Shown here: in pieces, positions 17,925 through 26,827 of the stretch
Numbering within the stretch: position 1 is the first letter of the stretch
Layout: each line of letters starts with the position of its first letter
From: PGYR01 sp048267165
GTDB taxonomy: Bacteria; Bacteroidota; Ignavibacteria; Kapaibacteriales; UBA2268
Direction of reading: 5' to 3'
NCBI GenBank assembly: GCA_048267165.1
Contig: JBLWYD010000014.1
Location: 1 to 64,000, forward strand
DNA: 64,000 bases
Made by a program: the position numbers and the translations under genes
Notes under the pieces: model-generated
Database searches by the model: none
Seen by the model: only the letters and a program-made list of their open reading frames with translations
What the model was told of the DNA's origin: nothing

Positions 17925-19562
17925 TTGAAATTATCTAAATACATAATCTTATTTTTACTTCCTTTGACTTTAATTAGTGCGAAGAAGGATGATAAGTATT
18001 TTGATTTATATAACTCGCTTAATACTTTTGGTCGTGCTTACGAACAACTTAATAGTGGATATGTCAGTGATGTAAACCCGAATGAGCTGATAAAGCAATC
18101 AATAAAAGGAATGGTTTCAGAATTAGACCCATATACACGCTATGAAGAAAACGAGGGGGAAGCCCAATCTGACTATCTTTCTACAGGGTATTATATTGGT
18201 TTCGGCTTTACAGTTGATAAGATAAATTCAAAAAATACAATAGTAAAAGTAATAGAAGGCTATCCTGCCGATAAAGCTGGTATAAGAATAGGCGATGAAC
18301 TAATCTCAATTGATAGTATCTACGTAGGTAAATTAAATCAGGATTCACTTCGTACAATTCTAGTCGGTAAATCAGGTACTAAGGCATTATTCAGATATTA
18401 CAGACTAGGTAACAAAGATACTAACCAAGTCGAAATTACTAGGACTGAAGTTGTCGTAAAAGACGTTCCATTCCAAAGAATTATAAAAGATTCGATAGCT
18501 TATATTAAGTTAGATCAATTCTCAGTTAAAGCAGATTTTGCTTTCAGAAAAGCTTTACGAGAGCTGGAGTATGAAGGTAAGTTCAACTCATTAATTATAG
18601 ATTTACGTGATAATCCAGGTGGGGTAATGCAAGCCTCATTAAGGATACTTGAGTTATTTGTTCCTGAAAATACCTTGCTATTGACAACAAGAGGGAAACT
18701 AAAAGAAAATTCACAGGACTATTATTCTCGAACTTCTCCATTATATCCTGATTTGAAAGTTGCTGTCCTGATAAATGAAAATAGTGCATCAGCAAGTGAA
18801 ATTGTTGCAGGAGCATTCCAAGATACAGATAGGGGAGTAGTAGTAGGAAGGAAGTCATTTGGAAAAGGTTTGGTTCAACAAACTCTCCCTCTTGATGAAA
18901 ATTCAAAATTAAGAATGACAATTGCCAAGTATTATACTCCATCTGGTCGTTGTATTCAGAAATTAGATTATAATATTGAAAAGAATCAGTACGATTTAAC
19001 AACTTCTACATTATTCAAAACAAAGAACGGAAGAACTGTTAATAAAGAAGATGGCATCAGTCCTGATAAAAATGTAAAAAAGAAAGATTACCCCGAAATC
19101 ATTAATAATTTGATAAAGAGTGATATCATCTTTAATTTTGCAGTTGAGCATACTGCCAAATATGAAAAAACTATAGAAGAATACAAGTTTAAGGCAGATG
19201 AGTTTAGTACTTTTTTAAAATTCTTAGATCAAGAGAAAAGATATTATAAATTTGATGAATTGAAACCAATAGAGGATTTATCAAATAGAAAATATAAAGA
19301 TGTTATTTCGTCGCAGACACAAGATAATATAACAGTATTAGAAATTTCATTAAAATCAGATATTAAAAAAAGTATAATAGACAATAAAGATCAAATAACT
19401 GATTTGATAAATGAAATGTCAACTTATATACTAAAAGGAAGAGAGTTTTCCTTTTTTGAGAGTATAGATACTGATGAATATGTATTAGAAGCTATTAATT
19501 CATTATCAGATAAATATGAAAACATATTGAATGCTAATGTCTTAATCAAAATAGAAAACTAA
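17925..19562 (+). CDS. ctpA: S41 family C-terminal processing peptidase (CtpA/Prc-like)
   Basis: The 545-aa exported protease has a signal sequence (KYIILFLLPLTLISA), a helical segment, a PDZ domain of about 90-170 (GYPADKAGIRIGDELISID) and the S41 core. The core contains RDNPGG, NSASASEI (nucleophile Ser289) and FGKGLVQ (Lys314), a Ser/Lys dyad with 25-residue spacing as in Prc. A C-terminal domain of about 150 residues follows. It should trim or degrade periplasmic proteins. The TTG start lies directly after the glyS stop, implying co-transcription. Confidence 0.92.
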   Translation: MKLSKYIILFLLPLTLISAKKDDKYFDLYNSLNTFGRAYEQLNSGYVSDVNPNELIKQSIKGMVSELDPYTRYEENEGEAQSDYLSTGYYIGFGFTVDKINSKNTIVKVIEGYPADKAGIRIGDELISIDSIYVGKLNQDSLRTILVGKSGTKALFRYYRLGNKDTNQVEITRTEVVVKDVPFQRIIKDSIAYIKLDQFSVKADFAFRKALRELEYEGKFNSLIIDLRDNPGGVMQASLRILELFVPENTLLLTTRGKLKENSQDYYSRTSPLYPDLKVAVLINENSASASEIVAGAFQDTDRGVVVGRKSFGKGLVQQTLPLDENSKLRMTIAKYYTPSGRCIQKLDYNIEKNQYDLTTSTLFKTKNGRTVNKEDGISPDKNVKKKDYPEIINNLIKSDIIFNFAVEHTAKYEKTIEEYKFKADEFSTFLKFLDQEKRYYKFDELKPIEDLSNRKYKDVISSQTQDNITVLEISLKSDIKKSIIDNKDQITDLINEMSTYILKGREFSFFESIDTDEYVLEAINSLSDKYENILNANVLIKIEN

Positions 19563-19616
19563 TCTTTAAGATTAGAAAAAAAATAGAAAACAATTTAATT
19601 ACTTAATTGAAGTAGT

Positions 19617-20480
19617 ATGAGAATAACCAAACAATATACGAATCGTGAATCCCAATCACTTGATAAATACCTTCAAGAGATTGGTAAAGTCGATTTGATT
19701 ACAGCAGAAGAAGAAATAGAATTAGCACAACTTATTAAAAAAGGAGGCGTACCTGGTATGCGTGCTTTGGAAAAAATGGTTAAAGCTAATCTTCGTTTCG
19801 TAGTTTCTGTAGCAAAACAATATCAAAATCAAGGTTTATCTTTAGGTGACTTGATAAATGAAGGTAACTTAGGTCTAATAAAAGCGGCTAAGAGATTTGA
19901 TGAAACTCGTGGATTCAAATTTATTTCTTATGCTGTTTGGTGGATTAGACAATCTATACTTCAAGCTTTAGCTGAGCAATCTAGAATCGTAAGATTACCT
20001 CTCAATAGAGTAGGTGCTTTGAATAAAATTGGGAAAAAATTCTCTGAGCTAGAACAAGAATTTGAAAGAGAGCCAACTGCAACTGAATTAGCAGATGAAC
20101 TTGAAATGAGTATATCTGAGATTACTGAAACTATTAAAATTTCTGGTAGACACTTATCTGTTGATGCTCCATTTGTTCAAGGTGAAGACAATAGTTTATT
20201 GGATGTACTTCCTAACGAACAACAACCACCACCAGATACTGATTTGATGCAAGAATCACTAAGAACTGAAGTAAAACAAGTTCTTACTACTCTTTCTGAA
20301 AGAGAAGCTGAAGTAATAAAGCTTTATTTCGGCATAGATGGTAATAGTCTTACATTAGAAGAGATTGGTGAGAAATTTAATTTGACAAGAGAAAGAGTCA
20401 GACAAATAAAAGAAAAAGCAATTCGAAGACTTAGACATCAGTCTAGATCAAAATCACTAAGGGCATTTTTAGGCCAGTAG
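19617..20480 (+). CDS. rpoD: Primary RNA polymerase sigma factor (sigma-70/RpoD family, short form)
   Basis: The 287-aa sigma factor lacks the acidic region 1.1 and long non-conserved insert of E. coli RpoD, as is usual for primary sigma factors in Bacteroidota/Chlorobiota. Region 1.2 is DKYLQEIGKVDLITAEEE. Region 2 is GDLINEGNLGLIKAAKRFDE with KFISYAVWWIRQSI, followed by region 3. Region 4 contains a helix-turn-helix (LTLEEIGEKFNLTRERVRQI). It probably recognises the TTG/TAnnTTTG promoters seen here. No terminator separates it from lipA, 18 bp downstream. Confidence 0.93.
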   Translation: MRITKQYTNRESQSLDKYLQEIGKVDLITAEEEIELAQLIKKGGVPGMRALEKMVKANLRFVVSVAKQYQNQGLSLGDLINEGNLGLIKAAKRFDETRGFKFISYAVWWIRQSILQALAEQSRIVRLPLNRVGALNKIGKKFSELEQEFEREPTATELADELEMSISEITETIKISGRHLSVDAPFVQGEDNSLLDVLPNEQQPPPDTDLMQESLRTEVKQVLTTLSEREAEVIKLYFGIDGNSLTLEEIGEKFNLTRERVRQIKEKAIRRLRHQSRSKSLRAFLGQ

Positions 20481-20498
20481 AAAATATTTAGGATAGAT

Positions 20499-21443
20499 AT
20501 GCAGCAAATTGATATTCCGGTTTTAAAAAAACCGAAGTTAGAAGATAAAGTTAAAATTCCTCAGTTTAAGAATAATAATAGAAATAACCCTGAGTTAAAA
20601 ACAACTCGTGGTAAACGACCAGAATGGTTAAAAGTGCAAGCTCCTGGTGGAGATAGTTTCGCAAATATTAAAAAGATGATGAGATCAAAATCACTTCATA
20701 CTGTTTGCGAAGAAGCAAGATGTCCTAATATAGGGGAGTGCTGGGGTAGTGGTACTGCTACTTTTATGATACTTGGTGATACTTGTACTCGTGCTTGTAG
20801 TTTCTGCGCTATAAAAACTGGAAGACCTGGTACACTTAACTGGCAAGAACCAAATGATGTTGCTAGATCAGTTAAAGAAATGCAATTAAAACATGCAGTT
20901 GTAACTTCTGTAAATAGAGATGAATTAAAAGACCAAGGCTCAACACTTTGGGCTAAAACAATTGAAAGAATTAAAGAAGAAAATCCTACTACAACTGTAG
21001 AAGTTCTTATCCCAGATTTCAAAGGGGATATGGAATGTTTGAAAAGGGTTACGGATGCTAAACCAGATGTACTAAATCACAATATAGAAACTGTACCTCG
21101 TCTTTATAGAATAGTCAGACCTCAAGCTAGATACCAAAGATCACTTGACCTTCTTGAAGAAGCAAAGAGATTAGGTATGCGTACCAAAACAGGTATCATG
21201 GTTGGAATTGGTGAAACAGATGAAGAAATTTATGAATTGATGAAAGATTTGGTTAAAATCAAAGTTAATGTATTTACAATTGGTCAATACTTGCAACCTT
21301 CTGTAAAGCATTCTCCAGTTGATAGATTCGTTCATCCAGATACTTTCAAAAAATATAAGGAAGTAGGTGAAGAGATGGGTATTGAGTATGTAGAATCTGG
21401 TCCATTGGTTCGTTCTTCCTATCATTCTGAAAGACATGTCTAG
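20499..21443 (+). CDS. lipA: Lipoyl synthase
   Basis: The 314-aa radical-SAM enzyme inserts two sulfurs into protein-bound octanoyl groups. Both iron-sulfur clusters are intact: the auxiliary cluster Cys70-x4-Cys75-x5-Cys81 (CEEARCPNIGEC) and the radical-SAM Cys96-x3-Cys100-x2-Cys103 (CTRACSFC). The C-terminal RSSYHS supplies the family's conserved serine. An N-terminal extension of about 40 basic residues is common in this phylum. The last 8 bp overlap the MBL-fold gene. Confidence 0.95.
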   Translation: MQQIDIPVLKKPKLEDKVKIPQFKNNNRNNPELKTTRGKRPEWLKVQAPGGDSFANIKKMMRSKSLHTVCEEARCPNIGECWGSGTATFMILGDTCTRACSFCAIKTGRPGTLNWQEPNDVARSVKEMQLKHAVVTSVNRDELKDQGSTLWAKTIERIKEENPTTTVEVLIPDFKGDMECLKRVTDAKPDVLNHNIETVPRLYRIVRPQARYQRSLDLLEEAKRLGMRTKTGIMVGIGETDEEIYELMKDLVKIKVNVFTIGQYLQPSVKHSPVDRFVHPDTFKKYKEVGEEMGIEYVESGPLVRSSYHSERHV

Positions 21444-22224
21444 TGATAATACATTCGAGATAAAATTATTAGGTACTGGGACTTCTACAGGAGTCCCAAC
21501 TATCTCTTGTAATTGCCCAACCTGTGTTTCTGATGACCCCAAAGATAAGCGACTCCGCTGCTCTGCTCTAATTACATATAAAAACAAAAATATTATAATT
21601 GATACTGGTCCTGATTTCAGACAACAATTTTTGAAATATAAAATCAACCATTTGGATGCTGTAGTTTATACTCATCATCATTTCGATCATATTGGTGGTT
21701 TTGATGATATTCGTGGAATTAACTTCACTATAAATAGAGCTCTACCTATTTATTTGAATTCTGAAACTTTAGATAATCTATCTAGAATCTTTTCTTATGC
21801 ATTCCGAGATTATAACGAAACTGGTGGTGGAATACCTATGGTCGAAGTTAATATGATTTCCGAAGGAGAATTTGAAGTTAATGGATTAAAATTCACTATT
21901 CTACCGCTTTTGCATGGCTCACTTGAAGTATTAGGATTCCGAATAGGTAATATAGCTTATTGCACCGATACTAATTATATTTCAGAAATTACACTTGAAC
22001 TTATGCAAGATTTAGATATACTTATATTAGATGGTTTGAGACCAAAAATACATAGAACTCATTTTAATATAGAACAGGCAATAAAACAAGCAACAATTAT
22101 AAATGCAAAACAAACTTACCTCACTCATATAGCACATCAGATTAAACATTCGGATGTTGAAGACACACTTCCGGATGGGATTAATTTGGCGTATGATGGT
22201 TTAACTATTTCAGGAAAATTATAA
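21436..22224 (+). CDS. MBL-fold metallo-hydrolase (PhnP/RNase Z-like)
   Basis: The 262-aa protein has the metal-binding motif THHHFDHIGGFD, a later Asp in YCTDTNY and a closing YLTHIAHQ. CNCPTCVSDDPKDKR near the N-terminus resembles the zinc-binding cysteines of PhnP-like phosphodiesterases. It probably hydrolyses a cyclic or other phosphodiester, but the substrate cannot be read from sequence. Translation is coupled to lipA (8-bp overlap) and its stop overlaps the OsmC start. Confidence 0.85.
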   Translation: MSSDNTFEIKLLGTGTSTGVPTISCNCPTCVSDDPKDKRLRCSALITYKNKNIIIDTGPDFRQQFLKYKINHLDAVVYTHHHFDHIGGFDDIRGINFTINRALPIYLNSETLDNLSRIFSYAFRDYNETGGGIPMVEVNMISEGEFEVNGLKFTILPLLHGSLEVLGFRIGNIAYCTDTNYISEITLELMQDLDILILDGLRPKIHRTHFNIEQAIKQATIINAKQTYLTHIAHQIKHSDVEDTLPDGINLAYDGLTISGKL

Positions 22225-22634
22225 TGATAAAAATAAGTGTTGACTATTTGGGTGACCTATATTGCAATGTAGTACATACACCATCTGGTAATTCATTCAA
22301 AACAAGTGCACCAGTTGACAATAAGGGTAAGGGGGACTATATTTCACCTACAGACTTAGTAGCAGCTTCTATCGCTTCTTGTGTATCTACTATAATGGGT
22401 ATAAAAGCTCAAGACAAAGGAATAGATTTAAAAGGTATGAATATAACAGCATCTAAGATAATGACTGAAATCCCTTTTAGAAGAATTGAAAAACTAATAT
22501 TAGATATTACTTTTCCACACCAATTAAATGACGAAGATTTCAAACTATTATCTAATGTTGTTAAGACTTGCCCCGTTACTAGAAGTTTAACTTCTGAGAT
22601 AAATTTGGAATATAATTTCAATTTTGCTGAATAA
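22224..22634 (+). CDS. OsmC family peroxiredoxin-like protein
   Basis: The 136-aa protein has the two conserved cysteines of OsmC/Ohr enzymes, one in AASIASCVSTIMG and one in VKTCPVTRSL. These reduce organic hydroperoxides or act on thiol stress. YISPTDLVAAS is the usual run-up to the first Cys. It is the last gene of the glyS-to-osmC run; a weak AT-rich hairpin (agatt/aatct) follows but no clear terminator. Confidence 0.88.
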   Translation: MIKISVDYLGDLYCNVVHTPSGNSFKTSAPVDNKGKGDYISPTDLVAASIASCVSTIMGIKAQDKGIDLKGMNITASKIMTEIPFRRIEKLILDITFPHQLNDEDFKLLSNVVKTCPVTRSLTSEINLEYNFNFAE

Positions 22635-22660
22635 GATTATCTAATCTGTTTTAGTTTTTT

Positions 22661-22668
22661 TATATTTG
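22661..22668 (+). promoter_or_regulatory. Candidate -7 promoter element TATATTTG
   Basis: TATATTTG matches the TAnnTTTG consensus and lies 41 bp before the start of the unknown gene at 22710. No TTG is found at the expected -33 position, so only the -7 half is supported. Confidence 0.35.
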
Positions 22669-22709
22669 TTACTTATTATAATACCAATGTTAATATTTGG
22701 AATAAAACT

Positions 22710-23267
22710 ATGAAAACCAAAGAAGTATTGAGCTCGGATCAATCAATTGAGAAAACAGTTGAGATTGCTGAGAGATTAAGAGCAGATTTTATAGAAGAGA
22801 CAATTAAGTTTGTACCTCATTGGTATGAAAGTATTGTAAATAAATTTATTCTTACTTTCCCTCCTGCTGCAGAAAAGTTAACTGCAGAACACAAAAAGAA
22901 TATAAAAAATGAACTTAAAGTCTTACAAGACTCTATTCATATTGAATTGAATAATATCCTAACAAGAGACCAATACTGGTGGCATTCTGGACAGATAACT
23001 GATGCTCCACGTGATTTCTATAAGAATATAGACAATATATTAGATTTCGATATGAGAGTCCTTTTTGGAAAAGTTGGGTTCATTCTTGAAGAATATGGAT
23101 TCATCAAGAAAAACCATTACGATGGAGATAAAGGGTTTATTGCACACAAAGATGGTAGCAATAGATATTATTTTGAATACTCTTATCCTATCTATTGGTC
23201 TGATATGATGAAAAGAAGAATGGATAATTACTGGGAAAATTATAAATACTATCTATTAGTAAAATAG
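22710..23267 (+). CDS. Conserved hypothetical protein, cytoplasmic
   Basis: I do not recognise this 185-aa protein. It has no signal peptide or membrane helix. The first half looks alpha-helical and charged (KTVEIAERLRADFIEETIKF), while the second half is rich in Trp and Tyr (DQYWWHSGQI; NRYYFEYSYPIYWSDMMKRR). It appears to have its own promoter (TATATTTG at 22661) and is flanked by OsmC and a dicarboxylate symporter, which give no functional hint. Codon use matches its neighbours. Confidence 0.7.
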   Translation: MKTKEVLSSDQSIEKTVEIAERLRADFIEETIKFVPHWYESIVNKFILTFPPAAEKLTAEHKKNIKNELKVLQDSIHIELNNILTRDQYWWHSGQITDAPRDFYKNIDNILDFDMRVLFGKVGFILEEYGFIKKNHYDGDKGFIAHKDGSNRYYFEYSYPIYWSDMMKRRMDNYWENYKYYLLVK

Positions 23268-23296
23268 TTAATTACATACAAAAATAAGTTACTAAA

Positions 23297-24790
23297 ATGA
23301 AGAAAGTTCCACTGCATGTCCAGATATTATTAGCTTTAATACTCGGAGCAGCATTCGGAGCTTTTTTTAGTGTTGATAAAGACAAGCTAGAAATAACCTA
23401 CAAAAAGAATTCAGATCAAGTTGTAGAATCAATTAGTAATTGGTCAACAGCTTCAATTAGTATAAATGATAGTACTGTTTCTAGTTTCAATTCGAATGAT
23501 CAAATAGCTATAATTAACAAGTTCAAACATTACTATAAATCGTCTAATAACTCTATAACATTAGTATTCGAAAAAGAGAAAAGAAAACTCGAATACTCTG
23601 AAGTAATTGCCGTTCGGAAAGAACATACTCTTGCTACATATATCAAACCTGTAGGTGATTTATTCATCAGACTTCTTAGCTTTTTAGCTATACCATTGGT
23701 CATATCAACGCTTATAGTTGGTGCTGCTAGTCTCTCTGACTTCAAAAAACTAGGTCGTATTGGTATAAAAACTTTTTCACTTTATATAGTAACCACTATA
23801 ATTGCAATAACTATAGGTCTTGGATTAGCAAATGTGATTTCGCCTGGTACTCGAATTGATTCGAGTTCAAAAGAAAGGTTAATGTCTTCATTTCAAGAAG
23901 AATCTGCTGAAAAGGCAGTTGAAACCCTTGATATAAGTATAGTTGATTTCTTTGTGGAGATAGTACCTAAGAATCCATTTGATGCAATTAGTAATGGCAA
24001 TATGTTGCAAATCGTTTTCTTAGCAGTTATATTTGGAATAACTCTTACTCTGATTGAAAAGAAAAAGAGAGATACAGTTTTAGAATTCTTTGATGGCGTA
24101 AGTGATACAATGATAAAAATGGTTGACATTTTTATGTTGATAGCACCGTTTGGAGTATTTGCTTTAATAGCAGCAACAATTGCTGATTTTGGATTTGAGA
24201 TACTTACAACTCTTATTTGGTATATTGCTGCAGTGGTATTAGGTCTATTTATTCAGACTTATGTAGTTTATGGGACAATGTTAAAATTGATAGGAAAAGT
24301 TTCTCTAAAAGACTTCTTTCTAAATATACGAAATGCTCAAGCAATTGGATTTTCTACTAGTTCTAGTGCGGCCACTTTGCCTATAACTCTTGATTGCGTA
24401 GAAAACAAAATGAAAACTAATAAGGAAATAGCAGGGTTTGTACTACCTTTAGGCGCTACAATTAATATGGACGGAACTGCTCTTTATCAAGGTGTAGCTG
24501 CAGTATTTATAGCTCAAGTTTATGGTTTTGATTTGACTTTAGTTGAACAATTGACAATTGTAATAACTGCCGTTCTAGCTTCTATTGGAACTGCACCGGT
24601 ACCTGGAGTTGGAATTATAATGCTTGTTATGATATTGAATGCAATAAATATTCCAGCTCAAGGGATTGCACTAATTTTAGGTGTAGATAGGATATTAGAC
24701 ATGCTTCGTACTATTACAAATGTTACTGGGGACGCTGCTGTAGCTGTGACAATTGCCAATACAGAAGAAAGAGCGAAATTATCATCATGA
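23297..24790 (+). CDS. Dicarboxylate/amino acid:cation symporter (DAACS family) with loop insertion
   Basis: The 497-aa transporter takes up glutamate, aspartate or C4-dicarboxylates with Na+ or H+. Family signatures include FSTSSSAATLPITLDCVE (hairpin 1), GATINMDGTALYQGVAA (the NMDGT motif) and DRILDMLRTITNVTGDAA (substrate-binding Asp/Arg/Asn region). Between helix 1 (about 7-25) and helix 2 lies an extra segment of about 80 polar residues (28-108) that is absent or much shorter in GltP. Its stop overlaps the lptC-like start by 4 bp. Confidence 0.9.
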   Translation: MKKVPLHVQILLALILGAAFGAFFSVDKDKLEITYKKNSDQVVESISNWSTASISINDSTVSSFNSNDQIAIINKFKHYYKSSNNSITLVFEKEKRKLEYSEVIAVRKEHTLATYIKPVGDLFIRLLSFLAIPLVISTLIVGAASLSDFKKLGRIGIKTFSLYIVTTIIAITIGLGLANVISPGTRIDSSSKERLMSSFQEESAEKAVETLDISIVDFFVEIVPKNPFDAISNGNMLQIVFLAVIFGITLTLIEKKKRDTVLEFFDGVSDTMIKMVDIFMLIAPFGVFALIAATIADFGFEILTTLIWYIAAVVLGLFIQTYVVYGTMLKLIGKVSLKDFFLNIRNAQAIGFSTSSSAATLPITLDCVENKMKTNKEIAGFVLPLGATINMDGTALYQGVAAVFIAQVYGFDLTLVEQLTIVITAVLASIGTAPVPGVGIIMLVMILNAINIPAQGIALILGVDRILDMLRTITNVTGDAAVAVTIANTEERAKLSS

Positions 24791-25320
24791 GAGCAATCTT
24801 TATAGTATTATTAGTTTTGTTTATTTCTTGTAGTGAAGATAAAAAAGAAGTCAAGACTTTATTTGCTATTGATGAAATAAAGGATAGTCCCGACCAAATA
24901 AGTTACGATTTCAGTGTTTACTTTATGGATTCTTCTCTTGTGAAAGCTTATCTGAAAGCAGATAGAGCTAGAATATATGAGAAACAAAAAGAAACAAAGC
25001 TTGATAGTCATGTTGTAGTTGACTTTTATTCTAAAGAAAATGGTAAAAAGGTTAGTAACCTTAGAGCAGATAGTGTTACAATAGATGATGTTACTAAGAA
25101 TATGATAGCTATGGGAAATGTAGTAGTCGTATCTGATAGTAATAAAACAACTGTAAGTACTTCAATTTTAGAATGGCACAATGACACGAGAAAACTTACT
25201 TCTGATAAGTATGTAAAGATAATATCTCCAGATCAAGAAATTGAGGGTATTGGTTTTGAATCAGATGAAACATTAAAAAATTACACTATTTATAAAGTGA
25301 AAGGAGTTAAATATAAATGA
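24787..25320 (+). CDS. lptC: LptC-like LPS export lipoprotein
   Basis: The 177-aa protein starts with a lipoprotein signal (IVLLVLFISCSED; Cys at the lipobox). It then has the OstA/LptC-type beta-jellyroll repeats: KAYLKADRARIYEKQKETKL, SNLRADSVTIDDVTKNMIAMG and VVVSDSNKTTVSTSILEWH. LptC receives lipopolysaccharide from the LptB2FG complex and passes it to LptA. Many LptC proteins are membrane-anchored by a helix; a lipid-anchored form is common in this phylum. It overlaps both neighbours (symporter and tpiA) by 4 bp. Confidence 0.8.
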   Translation: MRAIFIVLLVLFISCSEDKKEVKTLFAIDEIKDSPDQISYDFSVYFMDSSLVKAYLKADRARIYEKQKETKLDSHVVVDFYSKENGKKVSNLRADSVTIDDVTKNMIAMGNVVVVSDSNKTTVSTSILEWHNDTRKLTSDKYVKIISPDQEIEGIGFESDETLKNYTIYKVKGVKYK

Positions 25321-26066
25321 GTAAGTATTTAATAGCCGGAAATTGGAAAATGAACACCAATTTAGATGAAGCAAAGTTAATTACAGATAAATTACATAGC
25401 TTCAAGGATTATGACAGAGATGTCGAGATGTTGATTTGTCCGCCATTTACTCACCTAGGTTTTTTATCTGAATTGGTTGATTTAAGTAGAATATCCTTAG
25501 GAGCTCAGAATGTACATTATGAAGAGAAAGGTGCCTTCACTGGTGAAATATCGAATGATATGTTGCTAAGCGTGGGATGTGAGTATGTAATAGTAGGTCA
25601 CTCTGAAAGACGTACTATATTTGGTGAAACTGATGAAATGATAAATAAAAAAGTTGTCAATTCACTAAAAGCTGGTCTTAGAGTCATACTTTGTATTGGA
25701 GAAACTTTAGAAGATAGAGAAAATGGTAATACTAATGCTGTATTGGAGAATCAATTAGAGAAGGGGTTAATAGGTGTAGTAGAGACTGTTAATCTTAAAA
25801 TAGCATATGAACCAATTTGGGCAATAGGTACTGGTAAAACTGCTACTTCGGAACAAATCGCAGATACACATGCCTTTATATCCGATTATCTTAACAATAG
25901 ATTTGGTAATAATTATATTAAAATACTATATGGTGGCAGTATGAATGCAGAAAATGCTAAAGAAATACTTTCCATTGAGAATGTAAATGGTGGGTTAATT
26001 GGTGGTGCATCACTTGTCGCTGAAAGTTTTTTAGCCATATATAATTCAGCTATTGAACTCTGTTGA
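25317..26066 (+). CDS. tpiA: Triose-phosphate isomerase
   Basis: The 249-aa glycolytic enzyme interconverts dihydroxyacetone phosphate and glyceraldehyde 3-phosphate. All catalytic parts are present: GNWKMN with Lys11, VGHSERR with His95, AYEPIWAIGTGKTA with the general-base Glu near 165 and the flexible loop, and ILYGGSM at the phosphate site. Its start overlaps lptC by 4 bp and its stop overlaps the pgsA ATG (TGATG). Confidence 0.96.
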   Translation: MSKYLIAGNWKMNTNLDEAKLITDKLHSFKDYDRDVEMLICPPFTHLGFLSELVDLSRISLGAQNVHYEEKGAFTGEISNDMLLSVGCEYVIVGHSERRTIFGETDEMINKKVVNSLKAGLRVILCIGETLEDRENGNTNAVLENQLEKGLIGVVETVNLKIAYEPIWAIGTGKTATSEQIADTHAFISDYLNNRFGNNYIKILYGGSMNAENAKEILSIENVNGGLIGGASLVAESFLAIYNSAIELC

Positions 26067-26656
26067 TGCTATTCAGTGTACCAAATATTATTTCTTTTTT
26101 CAGAATATTGGTTGCACCTTTTTTCTTGTTTTTCTTTATTTCTGAGAATAGAACACTAATTCTAATATCTATACTACTTTTTGTTCTTGGTGCAATTAGT
26201 GACTGGCTAGATGGTTGGTATGCTCGACGGTTCAATCAATCATCAAAATGGGGTGTCTTTATCGACCCATTAGCAGATAAAATTCTGAACTCAACTGCTT
26301 TTCTCGCCTTTGTATTTGTAGATATTATCCCCTTCTGGATGGTTCTAATAATTATACTACGAGACTCATTCATGACTTTTCTTCGTTTATTTGCAGATTC
26401 ACATAAATTACCAATTAAAACGAAGAATATAGCTAAAATAAAAACAGTGTTACAGTTTGCATTAATTATTTATGTTATTTCAGTATATTTTGCTAGTTTG
26501 TTACTAAATGATGCTACAATTACGGAATTAGTAACAAAAGAATATGTATATTATTCTATGCTTTTTCTAACCGTTTTTACCGTCTGGACTGTATTTGATT
26601 ACATAAAAGACAACAAAAGAGTAGTACAAATACTTTTCGGTTATGAAAAAAAATAG
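26066..26656 (+). CDS. pgsA: CDP-diacylglycerol-glycerol-3-phosphate 3-phosphatidyltransferase
   Basis: The 196-aa membrane enzyme commits CDP-diacylglycerol to phosphatidylglycerol. The CDP-alcohol phosphotransferase signature D-x2-DG-x2-AR-x8-G-x3-D-x3-D is intact (DWLDGWYARRFNQSSKWG then VFIDPLADKIL). Four to five membrane helices are evident. I chose the ATG overlapping the tpiA stop; a TTG one codon earlier is equally in frame. Confidence 0.92.
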   Translation: MLFSVPNIISFFRILVAPFFLFFFISENRTLILISILLFVLGAISDWLDGWYARRFNQSSKWGVFIDPLADKILNSTAFLAFVFVDIIPFWMVLIIILRDSFMTFLRLFADSHKLPIKTKNIAKIKTVLQFALIIYVISVYFASLLLNDATITELVTKEYVYYSMLFLTVFTVWTVFDYIKDNKRVVQILFGYEKK

Positions 26657-26689
26657 TTACAAAATGGTAGTGATAGTAACAAAAAGGGT

Positions 26690-26728
26690 GCTAAAACGCC
26701 TAATCGACGATTTATTAGGCCTTATAGC
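26690..26728 (+). other. Long imperfect hairpin between pgsA and the HU gene
   Basis: The arms GCTAAAACGCCTAAT (26690-26704) and ATTAGGCCTTATAGC (26714-26728) pair over 12 of 15 positions around a 9-base loop; the inner 7 bp (GCCTAAT/ATTAGGC) are perfect. No T-run follows on the plus strand, so a simple intrinsic terminator is unlikely. On the minus strand the stem is followed by a short T-run (the A-run at 26681-26685). It lies 100 bp before the HU start and could be a 5'-UTR structure. Confidence 0.5.
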
Positions 26729-26827
26729 AACTTATTTTTCCAAAATAGTTTGGAAATTATAAATAAATTTTTAAATTGCATTTAACGGTATTATTCTTTA
26801 ACCTAACATACTAAGGAGTTAACAAGT

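Noticed and set aside
21171..21647. 158-codon minus-strand frame across lipA and the MBL-fold gene
   Set aside because: It covers parts of two firmly identified plus-strand genes and has no family features.
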